A DNA stretch of 64,000 nt from Burkholderia cepacia (GCF_001039005.1 NZ_LDWR01000029.1:124001-188000); one strand, 5' to 3'; counted from the stretch's first letter, positions 7,824 to 16,718 are shown. Notes: generated by a model from the letters alone, not told the origin. Program-made: numbers and translations.

Positions 7824-8586
7824 GTACGCTCCGGTCGTGTCGCTCGCGGGGCGCCGCGTGCTCGTCACGGGCGGCGCGCGCGGTCTCGGCGCGGCGTTCG
7901 TGAAGGCGCTCGTCGCGGCGGGCGCGCAGGTCGCGTTCGGCGACGTGCTGGTCGACGAAGGCCGCGCGCTTGCGGAAGAACTCGCGCAAGCCGGCCATGC
8001 CGCGTTTTTCTTCGCGCTCGACCTGGCCGATCCGGCGAGCGTCGACGCATTCGTCGCGCAGGGCGCGGCGGCGCTCGGCGGCATCGATGCCCTGATCAAC
8101 AACGCGGCAATCACGAACTCGGGCGGCAAGCTGTCGACGGAGCTGGACGTGTCGACCTGGGACGCCGTGATGAACGTGAACGTGCGCGGCGTGTGGCTCG
8201 TCAGCAATGCAGCGCTGCCGCACCTCGCGCAGTCGGGTCGCGGCGCGATCGTGAACCTCGCATCGGACACCGCGTTGTGGGGCGCGCCGAGGCTGCTCGC
8301 GTACGTCGCGAGCAAGGGCGCGGTGATCGCGATGACGCATGCGCAGGCACGCGAGTTCGGCGCGCACGGCGTGACGGTCAACGCGATCGCGCCGGGGCTG
8401 ACCGAAGTCGAGGCAACCGCGTACGTGCCGGCCGAGCGCCACGCGTTCTACATGCAGGGCCGTGCGCTGACACGCGCGCAGGTGCCCGACGACGTGACGG
8501 GCCCCGTGCTGTTCCTGCTGTCGGACGGCGCGCGCTTCGTGACGGGCCAACTGCTGCCGGTGAACGGCGGCTTCGTAATGAATTGA
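7816..8586 (+). CDS. Short-chain dehydrogenase/reductase (candidate cis-diol dehydrogenase)
   Basis: 256 residues of the classical SDR family. The Rossmann motif TGGARGLG is at 18-25, NNAA at 95-98, and the catalytic Ser150, Tyr163 and Lys167 (YVASK) are intact, followed by the IAPGLTEVEA segment. The neighbouring ring oxygenase makes it the obvious NAD-dependent dehydrogenase that rearomatises a dihydrodiol to a catechol, although SDRs of this type act on many alcohols. Its start overlaps the oxygenase stop by 8 bases. Confidence 0.88.
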   Translation: MAEYAPVVSLAGRRVLVTGGARGLGAAFVKALVAAGAQVAFGDVLVDEGRALAEELAQAGHAAFFFALDLADPASVDAFVAQGAAALGGIDALINNAAITNSGGKLSTELDVSTWDAVMNVNVRGVWLVSNAALPHLAQSGRGAIVNLASDTALWGAPRLLAYVASKGAVIAMTHAQAREFGAHGVTVNAIAPGLTEVEATAYVPAERHAFYMQGRALTRAQVPDDVTGPVLFLLSDGARFVTGQLLPVNGGFVMN

Positions 8587-8615
8587 TGTTTTCACTCTGA
8601 ATGAAGGAGAGGACG

Positions 8616-9143
8616 ATGGCGGACGCCGATCTCGATCGCAAGTCGTGGGACCAGCCGGAAGGCGCAAGCTTTGAAGACTGGATGGAAGGGCGCGTGGCGC
8701 GTTATGCGACGCGGCGCTACGACTGGGACGCGCTGAAGTTCCAGGCCGACTACGACCCGAAGTACCGCCGCGCGCAGATGCGCTATGTCGGCACGGGCGG
8801 CACGGGCGTCGCGAAGGACGTCAACACGGTGCCGGCCGGCAACTTCACGTTCTCGACGATGGTCATCCCGGCCGGCAACATCGGCCCAAGCCACATCCAC
8901 ATCGACGTCGAGGAAATCTTCTTCGTGCTGCGCGGCAAGATGAAGGTGATCTGCGAGCGCGACGGGCAGACGTGGGAAGCGATCCTCGGCGAGCGCGACC
9001 TGATCTCGGTGCCGCCGGGCGTGTATCGCACGGAAATCAACATCGGCGAGGAAGACGCGCTGATGTGCGTGATGCTCGGTTCGTCGAAGCCGATCACGCC
9101 GACCTATCCGCCCGATTCGCCGCTGGCGAAGATCAAGCGTTGA
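8616..9143 (+). CDS. Cupin-domain protein
   Basis: 175 residues with one cupin_2 barrel. The metal-binding first motif is PSHIHIDVEEIFFVLRG (His93, His95 and a Glu at 99 or 100), followed by the second strand block GERDLISVPPGVYRTEINIG. Such cupins in aromatic operons can be ring-cleavage dioxygenases, isomerases or decarboxylases, or only bind ligands. Its extra N-terminal region of about 70 residues (SWDQPEGASFEDWMEGRVARY) is distinctive. Start 8616 is taken because AAGGAGAGG lies before it; the ATG at 8601 is part of that ribosome site. Confidence 0.82.
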   Translation: MADADLDRKSWDQPEGASFEDWMEGRVARYATRRYDWDALKFQADYDPKYRRAQMRYVGTGGTGVAKDVNTVPAGNFTFSTMVIPAGNIGPSHIHIDVEEIFFVLRGKMKVICERDGQTWEAILGERDLISVPPGVYRTEINIGEEDALMCVMLGSSKPITPTYPPDSPLAKIKR

Positions 9144-9161
9144 GTCGGGGCGGGTGAAGCA

Positions 9162-10058
9162 ATGAGTGTCATCGACAAACGTGAACGCGACCGCACCGCG
9201 GCGTTCGCCGCGCTGCTCGGGCAGTTTCCCGAGCAGCGTTGCGCGGCCGGCGCGGCGGGCACGATCGGTTATCGCGAGGCCGGCGCGCAGCATGCGGGCC
9301 GCGCGCTGCCGGTCGTGCTGCTGCACGGAATCGGCTCGGGCGCCGCATCGTGGGTATGCCAGCTCGACGCGCTCGGCGCATCGCGGCGCGTGCTCGCGTG
9401 GGATGCGCCCGGCTACGGCGTGTCGACGCCCGTGCATGGCGCATCGCCGGCCGCCGCCGATTACGCGGCGTCGCTGAACGCGTGGCTCGAGGCACTCGGC
9501 ATCGAACACTGCGTGCTGGTCGGTCATTCGCTCGGCGCGATCATCGCGGGCGGTCTCGCCCGTGCGATGCCCGCGCGGATCGCCGGTCTGCTGCTGGTCT
9601 CGCCCGCGGGCGGCTACGGCAGCGCACCGGTCGAAACGCGCGAATCGCGCCGCGACGCGCGGCTCGCGATGCTCGCGGAACTCGGTCCGGAAGGGCTCGC
9701 CGAGCAGCGCAGCGGCAACATGCTGTCGGGTTTCGCGAGTGAGGATGCGCGTGCGTGGGTGCGCTGGAACATGGCGCGCATCGTGCCGGCCGGCTACGCG
9801 CAGGCTACGCATCTGCTTGCGAACGCCGATCTCGCGACCGATCTCGCCGGCTTTCGCGGCCGCACGGCCGTGGCCGTCGGCGCGAACGACGCGATCACGC
9901 CGCCCGCTGCCTGCGAACGGATCGCCGCGGCCGCGCAGGTCGGGCTGCAGGTGATTCCGCAAGCAGGACACGCCGGTTACGTGGAAGCGCCGGCCGTTTA
10001 TTCCGCACTGGTCGCTACATTCTGCCGTCAGTGCGATACGCAGCGAGGGCTGGTATGA
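9162..10058 (+). CDS. Alpha/beta hydrolase, candidate meta-cleavage product hydrolase
   Basis: 298 residues with the alpha/beta hydrolase fold: oxyanion strand LLHGIGSGAASW, nucleophile Ser123 in GHSLG, acid Asp243 in GANDAITP and His270 in QAGHAGYVEAP. MhpC/BphD-type hydrolases of this family cut ring-fission products between carbons. With the extradiol enzyme at 15756 in the same operon this is the likely job, but ester or lactone hydrolysis is equally possible. Its stop codon overlaps the next start in an ATGA. Confidence 0.87.
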   Translation: MSVIDKRERDRTAAFAALLGQFPEQRCAAGAAGTIGYREAGAQHAGRALPVVLLHGIGSGAASWVCQLDALGASRRVLAWDAPGYGVSTPVHGASPAAADYAASLNAWLEALGIEHCVLVGHSLGAIIAGGLARAMPARIAGLLLVSPAGGYGSAPVETRESRRDARLAMLAELGPEGLAEQRSGNMLSGFASEDARAWVRWNMARIVPAGYAQATHLLANADLATDLAGFRGRTAVAVGANDAITPPAACERIAAAAQVGLQVIPQAGHAGYVEAPAVYSALVATFCRQCDTQRGLV

Positions 10059-10912
10059 GCGAACCGCTGCAACAACACGAATCCGAAAACGCGAAGGCGG
10101 AAGCCAGCTACGTGGTGCCGGGCCTCGAACGCGGGCTGCGGATTCTCGCCGAATTCTCGCCGCGCGAGCCCGTGCTCGGCGCGCCCGAGTTGTCGAAGCG
10201 GCTCGGCATTCCGCGCACGACGGTATTCCGTCTGCTGCAGACGCTCGAATCGCTGGGTTTCCTCGAGCGCGCGGACAAGGATCGCAACTACAAGCTCGGC
10301 ATCGCCGTGCTGCGGCTCGGCTTCGAATACCTGAGCTCGCTGGAGCTGACCGATCTCGGCCTGCCCGTGATCGAAAGCCTGCGCGATGCGACCGGCTTCA
10401 CGACGCACATCGTGATCCGCGACGGCCGCGACGTGGTGTTCGTCGCGAAGGCGCAGAGCCAGTCGCCGGTGTTCAGCTCGATCCGCGTGAACGTCGGCAC
10501 GCGCTTGCCCGCGTATGCGACGACGCACGGCCACGTGCTGATGGGCGACCTGTCGCTGAAGGAGTTGCACGCGCTGTATCCGGAACGCGCGCTGAACCGG
10601 ATGACGAGCGCGACGCCGGAGACGGTCGACGCGCTGTACGAAGTGATCCGCGAGGATGCGCTGCGCGGCTACGGCGTCAGCAATTCGTCGTTCGAGCGCG
10701 GCATCTCGGTGGTCACGGCGCCGGTGCGCAACGAGACGCAGCGGATCGTTGCATGCATCACGGTGACGGTGCCGCGGCCGGAGATCGATGCGGCGCTGAT
10801 CGCCGACGGGTTGATCGACAAGGTGCAGCGCGCGGCGGCGGAATTGTCGCGGCGGCTCAATTACCGCTCGGATGACGAGCACACGTTTCTCAAGGCTTTA
10901 GGACTGCGATGA
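10055..10912 (+). CDS. IclR-family transcriptional regulator (second paralogue, inside the operon)
   Basis: 285 residues. The winged HTH (PGLERGLRILAEFSPREPVLGAPELSKRLGIPRTT...) is nearly the same as in the regulator at 3172, and the effector domain shares GTRLPAYATTHGHVLMGDL and SVVTAPVRNETQRIVACI. Being an internal operon gene, ATGA-coupled on both sides, it would be made only when the operon is on, which suits an autoregulating repressor or activator. The paralogues differ most in the effector pocket region (about residues 130-230), so they may answer to different ligands while recognising the same operator; this is inference. Confidence 0.9.
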   Translation: MSEPLQQHESENAKAEASYVVPGLERGLRILAEFSPREPVLGAPELSKRLGIPRTTVFRLLQTLESLGFLERADKDRNYKLGIAVLRLGFEYLSSLELTDLGLPVIESLRDATGFTTHIVIRDGRDVVFVAKAQSQSPVFSSIRVNVGTRLPAYATTHGHVLMGDLSLKELHALYPERALNRMTSATPETVDALYEVIREDALRGYGVSNSSFERGISVVTAPVRNETQRIVACITVTVPRPEIDAALIADGLIDKVQRAAAELSRRLNYRSDDEHTFLKALGLR

Positions 10913-11706
10913 TTGAGATCGATCTGACCGGGCAGGTTGCGGTGGTGACGGGCGGTTCGTCCGGCATCGGCCTCGCGACCGCCGAACGGTTCTTGCAGGC
11001 CGGCGCATCGGTCGCGATCTGCGGCCGCGACAGCGACCGCCTCGTGCGCGCCGAAGCAACGCTCCGCGAAAAATATCCGGGCGTGCAACTGCTCGCCGAG
11101 CGTTGCAACGTGCTCGACGAAGCCGACGTGGCCGCGTTCGCGCAAGCGGTGTCCGCCCGCTTCGGCCGTGCCGACATGCTGGTCAACAACGCGGGCCAGG
11201 GCCGCGTGTCGACCTTCGCCGACACGACCGACGACGCATGGCGCGAAGAGCTCGAGCTGAAGTACTTCAGCATCATCCGCCCGACGCGCGCGTTCCTGCC
11301 GCTGCTGCGCGACGCGCAGGCACCGACGATCACCTGCGTGAATTCGCTGCTCGCGCTGCAGCCGGAGCCGCACATGGTCGCGACGTCGTCGGCGCGCGCG
11401 GGCGTGCTGAGCCTCGTGAAGTCGCTCGCGACCGAACTGGCGCCGCAGCGCATCCGCGTGAACTCGATCCTGATCGGCATCGTCGAGTCGGGTCAGTGGC
11501 GCCGCCGTTACGAAACGCAGGCGCAGCCCGGCGAAAGCTGGGAAGCGTGGACGGGCGCGCTCGCCCGCAAGAAGAACATTCCGTTGAATCGCTTCGGCAA
11601 GCCCGACGAGGCCGCCTGGGCACTTTTTTATCTCGCAACGCATCTGTCGTCCTACACGACGGGCAGCCATATCGACGTTTCTGGAGGCTTTGCACGCCAT
11701 GTCTGA
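10909..11706 (+). CDS. Atypical short-chain dehydrogenase family protein (Tyr/Lys of active site replaced)
   Basis: 265 residues. The cofactor motif TGGSSGIG (14-21), LVNNAG (91-96) and the active-site Ser146 (VNSLL) are present, and the C-terminus has the usual THLSSYTTGSHIDVSGGFA. However, where the family has Tyr-x3-Lys, the sequence reads HMVATSSARAG: Thr159 and Arg163. The fold should bind NAD(P), but catalysis by the normal Tyr/Lys mechanism is not possible. A subgroup of SDRs with a T-x3-R pattern exists, so this may be a distinct chemistry rather than decay. It is coupled by ATGA upstream and overlaps the next gene by 8 bases. Confidence 0.85.
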   Translation: MIEIDLTGQVAVVTGGSSGIGLATAERFLQAGASVAICGRDSDRLVRAEATLREKYPGVQLLAERCNVLDEADVAAFAQAVSARFGRADMLVNNAGQGRVSTFADTTDDAWREELELKYFSIIRPTRAFLPLLRDAQAPTITCVNSLLALQPEPHMVATSSARAGVLSLVKSLATELAPQRIRVNSILIGIVESGQWRRRYETQAQPGESWEAWTGALARKKNIPLNRFGKPDEAAWALFYLATHLSSYTTGSHIDVSGGFARHV

Positions 11707-13366
11707 AAAAACCACGGTTGGCGAGCTGATTGCCGCCTTTCTCGAGCAGTGCGGCGTGAAAACCGCATTCGGTGTCATCTCGATCCACAACATGCCGATC
11801 CTCGACGCGATCAACTCGCGCGGCAACATCCGCTATGTCGGCGCGCGCGGCGAAGCCGGCGCGGTGAACATGGCCGACGGCCTGGCCCGCGTGTCGGGCG
11901 GCCTCGGCGTCGCGTTCACGAGCACGGGCACGGCGGCGGGCAACGCGGCCGGCGCGATGGTCGAGGCACTGACGGCCGGCACCGCGATGCTGCACATCAC
12001 GGGGCAGATCGAGACGCCGTACCTCGACCAGGATCTCGCGTACATCCACGAAGCGCCCGACCAGCTGACGATGCTGGACGCGATCTCGAAGGCCGCGTTC
12101 CGCGTGCGTACGGTCGAAACCGTGCTGCCGACGATCCGCGAAGCCGTGCGCATCGCGCAGACCGCGCCGACCGGCCCCGTGTCGGTCGAGATTCCGATCG
12201 ACATCCAGGCTGCCGAAATCGAATGGCCGGAAGATCTTGCGCCGGCGCACATCACGGTGCGCGAGCACGACGAAGCGCGTGTCGCGAAGCTCGCCGACGC
12301 GCTTGCCGCCAAGCGCCGCCCGCTGCTGTGGCTCGGCGGCGGCGCGCGTCACGCACGCGAGGAAGTCGAACGCCTCGTGAAGCTCGGCTTCGGCGTCGTG
12401 ACGAGCGTGCAGGGCCGCGGCGTGCTGCCCGAGGATCACCCGGCGACGCTCGGCGCGTTCAACGTGCACGCGTCCGTCGAGGCGTTCTACAAGACCTGCG
12501 ACGCACTCGTCGTGGTCGGCTCGCGCCTGCGCGGCAACGAGACGCTGAAGTACAAGCTCGCGCTGCCGCAGCCGCTGTTCCGCGTCGATGCCGACGCGCT
12601 CGCCGACAACCGCGGTTATCGCAACGAGTTGTTCGTGCACGGCGATTCGAAGCGCGTGCTGGCCGAGCTGGCCGACCGCCTCGAAGGCCGCCTGTCGGTC
12701 GATTCGCAGTTCGCGGCCGATCTCGCGGCGGCGCGCGATCAGGCGGTGACCGACGTGGCGAAGGGCCTCGGGCCGTACAAGCAGCTCGTCGATACGCTGC
12801 AGGGCGCCGTCGGCCGCGACTACAACTGGGTGCGCGACGTGACGATCTCGAACAGCACGTGGGGCAACCGTCTGCTGAAGATCTTCGAGCCGCGCGCGGG
12901 CGTGCATGCGCTGGGCGGCGGCATCGGCCAGGGGATTCAGATGGGCATCGGCGCGGCGCTGGCGGGCGCGGCGGCGAAGACGGTCTGCCTCGTCGGCGAC
13001 GGCGGCCTGATGGTCAACGTCGGCGAGCTCGTGACGGCCGTGCAGGAAAACGCGAACGTGATGATCGTGCTGATGAACGATCAGTGCTACGGCGTGATCC
13101 GCAACATCCAGGACGCGCACTACGGCGGCCGCCGCTGCTTCGTGCAATTGCACCAGCCCGATTTCGCGCAGTTCTGCGCGAGCTTCGGCCTCACGCACTA
13201 CCGGATCACGTCGCTCGACCAGGCCGAAGCGATCGTGCGCGAAGGGATGGCGAAGGAAGGCCCGGTGATGGTCGAGGTCGACATGCTGTCGGTCGGCTCG
13301 TTCGCATCGCAGTTCGCAGGCCCGCCGGTGAAGAAGGAAGCGCCCACGGAGCGCCAGTATGCGTAA
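11699..13366 (+). CDS. Thiamine-diphosphate enzyme of the acetolactate synthase/benzoylformate decarboxylase family
   Basis: 555 residues in the three-domain order of ThDP decarboxylases. The N-terminal PYR domain has the activating glutamate Glu52 in VGARGEAGAVNMADG, the middle domain is Rossmann-like (RRPLLWLGGGARHA), and the PP domain has the diphosphate motif GDGGLMVN at 433-440 ending in MND. There is no sign of a regulatory subunit gene, so it is not the biosynthetic acetolactate synthase. Expected chemistry is decarboxylation or carboligation of a 2-keto acid arising from ring cleavage. GGAGG precedes the ATG, which lies inside the SDR gene; the stop overlaps the next gene by 8 bases. 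Confidence 0.88.
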   Translation: MSEKTTVGELIAAFLEQCGVKTAFGVISIHNMPILDAINSRGNIRYVGARGEAGAVNMADGLARVSGGLGVAFTSTGTAAGNAAGAMVEALTAGTAMLHITGQIETPYLDQDLAYIHEAPDQLTMLDAISKAAFRVRTVETVLPTIREAVRIAQTAPTGPVSVEIPIDIQAAEIEWPEDLAPAHITVREHDEARVAKLADALAAKRRPLLWLGGGARHAREEVERLVKLGFGVVTSVQGRGVLPEDHPATLGAFNVHASVEAFYKTCDALVVVGSRLRGNETLKYKLALPQPLFRVDADALADNRGYRNELFVHGDSKRVLAELADRLEGRLSVDSQFAADLAAARDQAVTDVAKGLGPYKQLVDTLQGAVGRDYNWVRDVTISNSTWGNRLLKIFEPRAGVHALGGGIGQGIQMGIGAALAGAAAKTVCLVGDGGLMVNVGELVTAVQENANVMIVLMNDQCYGVIRNIQDAHYGGRRCFVQLHQPDFAQFCASFGLTHYRITSLDQAEAIVREGMAKEGPVMVEVDMLSVGSFASQFAGPPVKKEAPTERQYA

Positions 13367-14174
13367 CGCGCACGCACCCGTCGACGTCGCGATGATCGGC
13401 TTCGGTGCGATCGGCGCGGCCGTGTACCACGCGGTCGAGCACGATGCGTCGCTGCGCATCGCGCACGTGATCGTGCCGGAACACCAGCGCGCGGCGGTGC
13501 AGGGCGTGCTCGGCAGTGCGGTCGAGGTCGTATCGTCGGTCGACGCACTGGCCCGTCGCCCCGAGTTCGCGCTTGAATGCGCGGGCCACAGTGCACTCGT
13601 CGATCACGTCGTGCCGCTGCTGAGGGCCGGCACCGACTGCGCGGTCGCATCGATCGGCGCGTTGTCCGATCTCGCGCTGCTCGACGTGTTGTCGCGGGCA
13701 GCCGACGAAGGCAACGCGACGGTGACGCTGCTGTCCGGCGCGATCGGCGGCATCGACGCACTGGCTTCCGCGCAGCAGGGCGGCCTCGACGAAGTGCTGT
13801 ACGTCGGCCGCAAGCCGCCGCTCGGTTGGCTCGGCACGCCGGCCGAGGCATCGTGCGACCTGCGCGCGATGACCGAGGAAAAGGTGATCTTCGAAGGCAC
13901 CGCGCGCGACGCCGCGCGGCTGTATCCGAAGAACGCCAACGTCGCGGCGACCGTCGCGCTGGCGGGCCTCGGCCTCGACGCGACGCGCGTGCGCCTGATC
14001 GCCGATCCGGCCGTCGAACGCAACGTGCACCGCATTACCGCGCGCGGCGCGTTCGGCGAGATGTCGCTCGAAATGAGCGGCAAGCCGCTGCCGGACAACC
14101 CGAAGACGTCCGCGCTGACGGCGTACAGCGCGATCCGCGCGTTGCGCAACCGCGCGGCCCGCTGCGTGATCTGA
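13359..14174 (+). CDS. L-aspartate dehydrogenase-like NAD(P)-dependent amino acid dehydrogenase
   Basis: 271 residues, the usual size of the DUF108/AspDH (NadX) family. The N-terminal Rossmann motif is GFGAIGAAV (14-22). The C-terminal catalytic domain has His224 in RNVHRITARG and the conserved NPKTSALTAYS block (247-257). Family members interconvert aspartate and oxaloacetate/iminoaspartate with ammonia. No nadA or nadC is near, so a role in NAD synthesis is not indicated; inside this operon it more likely handles an amino or imino acid from the aromatic pathway. Its start overlaps the ThDP gene stop by 8 bases. Confidence 0.85.
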   Translation: MRNAHAPVDVAMIGFGAIGAAVYHAVEHDASLRIAHVIVPEHQRAAVQGVLGSAVEVVSSVDALARRPEFALECAGHSALVDHVVPLLRAGTDCAVASIGALSDLALLDVLSRAADEGNATVTLLSGAIGGIDALASAQQGGLDEVLYVGRKPPLGWLGTPAEASCDLRAMTEEKVIFEGTARDAARLYPKNANVAATVALAGLGLDATRVRLIADPAVERNVHRITARGAFGEMSLEMSGKPLPDNPKTSALTAYSAIRALRNRAARCVI

Positions 14175-14246
14175 CCGGGCCACCAAGCGTCCGCCCGCGC
14201 CACGGCGAGGGCGGCTGTGCAGAGACAGATTTGTGGGACTTGTGAC

Positions 14247-15737
14247 ATGACTCCTTTCGATACGAGCCTCGTACCCGACGGCAACATCCTGATCGGCGGC
14301 GAATGGCGGCGCGGCCGTGGCGCGCCTTACGCGAGCATCTATCCGGCCGACCAGTCGCTGAACATGGAAGTGTCGACCGCGAACGCGGAAGACGCGGCCG
14401 AAGCCGTCGAGGCCGCCGATGCCGCATGGCGCCGCGCCGACTGGGCCGGGCTGAAGCCGCACCAGCGCGCGCAGGTGCTGTACCGCATCGCGGATCTCAT
14501 CATGCAGCGCCACGAGGCACTCGCGAACCTGCAGCGCCGCGACAACGGCAAGCCGATCGGCGAGACGCGCGTGCTGGTGGCCAGCGCCGCAAACACGTTC
14601 CGCTATTTCGCGGCCTGCCTCGAAACGCTCGACGAGGAGCTGACGCCGTCGCGCGGCGACTACCTGACGATGAGCGTGTACGAGCCGATCGGCGTGATCG
14701 CGGCGATCACGCCGTGGAATTCGCCGATCGCGTCCGATGCGCAGAAACTCGCGCCGGCGCTCGCGGGCGGCAACGCGGTGGTGCTCAAGCCGGCCGAAGT
14801 CACGCCGCTCGTGTCGCTTGCGCTCGCGCGCATCTGCGAGGAAGCCGGCGTGCCCAAGGGCGTGCTGAGCGTGCTGCCCGGCAAGGGTTCGGTGATCGGC
14901 GACGTGCTCGTGCGTCATCCGCTCGTGAAGAAGGTGTCGTTTACCGGCGGCACCGAAGTGGGCCGCGGCATCGCGCGCATCGCGGCAGAAAAGCTGATGC
15001 CCGTGTCGCTCGAACTCGGTGGCAAGTCGCCGACGATCGTGTGCGACGACGCCGATCTCGATCACGCGGTCAACGGCGTGCTGTACGGCATTTTCAGCTC
15101 GTCGGGCGAAGCGTGTATCGCCGGTTCGCGGCTGTTCGTGCAGCGCGCGGTGTACGACGAATTCATGCAGCGCCTGGTTGCGGGCGCACGCAAGCTGCGC
15201 GTGGGCGACCCGACGCGGCCCGATACGCAGATGGGGCCGCTGATCACCGCGAAGCACCGCGAATCGGTCGAGCGTTACGTCGCACTGGGCCTGCAAGAAG
15301 GCGGCCGGTTGTTGTGCGGCGGCGAGCGGCCGTCGGGCGACGGGCGCGAGAACGGTTTCTTCTATCAGCCGACGATTCTCGAAGGCTTGCCGAACAGCGC
15401 GCGCATCTGCCAGGAAGAAATCTTCGGGCCCGTGCTCGTCGCGATGCCGTTCGACGATGAAGCGTCGTTGATCCGGCAGGCGAACGACAGCGTGTTCGGC
15501 CTTGCCGCCGGCATCTGGACGCGCGACTACAAGCGTGCGTGGCGCATCGCGCGTGCGCTGGAGACGGGCACCGTCTGGATCAACACGTACAAGCTGTTCT
15601 CGATCTCCACGCCGTTCTCGGGCTGGAAGGAGAGCGGGATGGGCCGCGAGAAGGGGCGTCTCGGCATCCGCGAGTACATGCAGCAGAAGAGCCTCTACTG
15701 GGGCTTGAACGACGCGCCGCTGCCGTGGGCGAACTGA
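14247..15737 (+). CDS. NAD(P)-dependent aldehyde dehydrogenase
   Basis: 496 residues of the ALDH superfamily. Motifs are PWNSPIASDAQKLAPALAGGN (cofactor cleft), FTGGTEVGRG, general base Glu256 in SLELGGKSP, nucleophile Cys290 in SSSGEACIAGSRL, and EEIFGPVL. It would oxidise an aldehyde or semialdehyde, such as the product of the preceding ThDP decarboxylase, to an acid. It follows the AspDH gene by 72 bases, the largest gap within the operon apart from those flanking regulators. The ATG at 14217 in the same frame is not used because the family starts near TPFDTSLVPDG. Confidence 0.92.
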   Translation: MTPFDTSLVPDGNILIGGEWRRGRGAPYASIYPADQSLNMEVSTANAEDAAEAVEAADAAWRRADWAGLKPHQRAQVLYRIADLIMQRHEALANLQRRDNGKPIGETRVLVASAANTFRYFAACLETLDEELTPSRGDYLTMSVYEPIGVIAAITPWNSPIASDAQKLAPALAGGNAVVLKPAEVTPLVSLALARICEEAGVPKGVLSVLPGKGSVIGDVLVRHPLVKKVSFTGGTEVGRGIARIAAEKLMPVSLELGGKSPTIVCDDADLDHAVNGVLYGIFSSSGEACIAGSRLFVQRAVYDEFMQRLVAGARKLRVGDPTRPDTQMGPLITAKHRESVERYVALGLQEGGRLLCGGERPSGDGRENGFFYQPTILEGLPNSARICQEEIFGPVLVAMPFDDEASLIRQANDSVFGLAAGIWTRDYKRAWRIARALETGTVWINTYKLFSISTPFSGWKESGMGREKGRLGIREYMQQKSLYWGLNDAPLPWAN

Positions 15738-15755
15738 GCGAAGGGGAAAAACGCA

Positions 15756-16718
15756 ATGAGCATTTTGGGAATCGAGCAGATCACGTACGGTGTCGACGAT
15801 CTCGCCACCTGCCGGCGCTTTTTCGCCGACTGGGGGCTGAAGGAAGTCGAGCACGACGACACGGAAGCACGCTTCGAGACGATGAACGGCTGCACCGTGC
15901 TGGTCGTCAAGGCCGACGATCCGGCGCTGCCGCCCGCGTTCGAAGCGGGCCCGACGCTGCGTGAAGTCACGTGGGGTGTCGCGACGCAGCAGGAACTCGA
16001 CGCGCTGCGCGGCAAGTTCGCCGGCCAGCCCGGCTTTTACGCACGGAAGGATGCGCTCGGCTGCACCGACCCGAACGGGATGGCGATCCGCGTCGAGGTC
16101 ACGCGCAAGCGCGAGCTCGACATCACCGGCTCGCCATCGAACGTGTGGGGCCGGACGCTGCGCGTCGACGAGCCGAGCCCGATCTATGCACGCGCGGAGC
16201 CGGTCGAGGTCGGGCATGTCGTGTTCTTCACGAACTGCCTCGACGCACAGGAAAAGTTCTATCACGAGCTGCTCGGCTTCGAGACGTCGGACCGCTACCC
16301 GGGCCGCGGTGCATTCATGCGCTGCGCGCCGCACGGCGGCCACCACGACCTGTTCCTGCTCGCGCTGCCGAATGGCAAACGCGGCCTGAACCACGTCGCG
16401 TTCACCGTGCGCGATATCCATGAAGTGTTCGGCGGCGGCATGCATATCGACCGCTGCGGTTGGGAAACGCAACTCGGCCCGGGCCGTCACCCCGTGTCGT
16501 CCGCGTACTTCTGGTATTTCCAGAATCCGGCCGGCGGCCTGATCGAGTACTACGCGGACGAGGACGTCCTGACGCCCGAGTGGCAGCCGCGCGATTTCGA
16601 GCCGGGCCCGACCGTGTTCGCCGAGTGGGCCGTCGACGGCGGCCTCGACGGCAACACGCGCCGGCAGAAGAACGCGAAAGCGCCGGAAGGCAAGTTCATG
16701 ACGGAGCGCAAATCATGA
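15756..16718 (+). CDS. Two-domain VOC extradiol dioxygenase
   Basis: 320 residues with two vicinal-oxygen-chelate modules, about 5-120 and 148-270. The second keeps the iron ligands of type I extradiol dioxygenases: His154 (VEVGHVVFF), His213 (GLNHVAF) and Glu264 (GGLIEYYAD). The first lacks them, as in BphC/catechol 2,3-dioxygenases. It should cleave a catechol-type ring beside the hydroxyls using Fe(II), the central step between the ring hydroxylation and the hydrolase. The C-terminal extension (FEPGPTVFAEWAVDGGLDGNT) is longer than in most relatives. The stop overlaps the reductase start in ATGA. Confidence 0.88.
   Translation: MSILGIEQITYGVDDLATCRRFFADWGLKEVEHDDTEARFETMNGCTVLVVKADDPALPPAFEAGPTLREVTWGVATQQELDALRGKFAGQPGFYARKDALGCTDPNGMAIRVEVTRKRELDITGSPSNVWGRTLRVDEPSPIYARAEPVEVGHVVFFTNCLDAQEKFYHELLGFETSDRYPGRGAFMRCAPHGGHHDLFLLALPNGKRGLNHVAFTVRDIHEVFGGGMHIDRCGWETQLGPGRHPVSSAYFWYFQNPAGGLIEYYADEDVLTPEWQPRDFEPGPTVFAEWAVDGGLDGNTRRQKNAKAPEGKFMTERKS

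Noticed and set aside
11330..13459. A 709-codon minus-strand frame opposite the ThDP enzyme gene
   Set aside because: Arg/His-rich with no motifs; the plus frame has the ThDP motifs.
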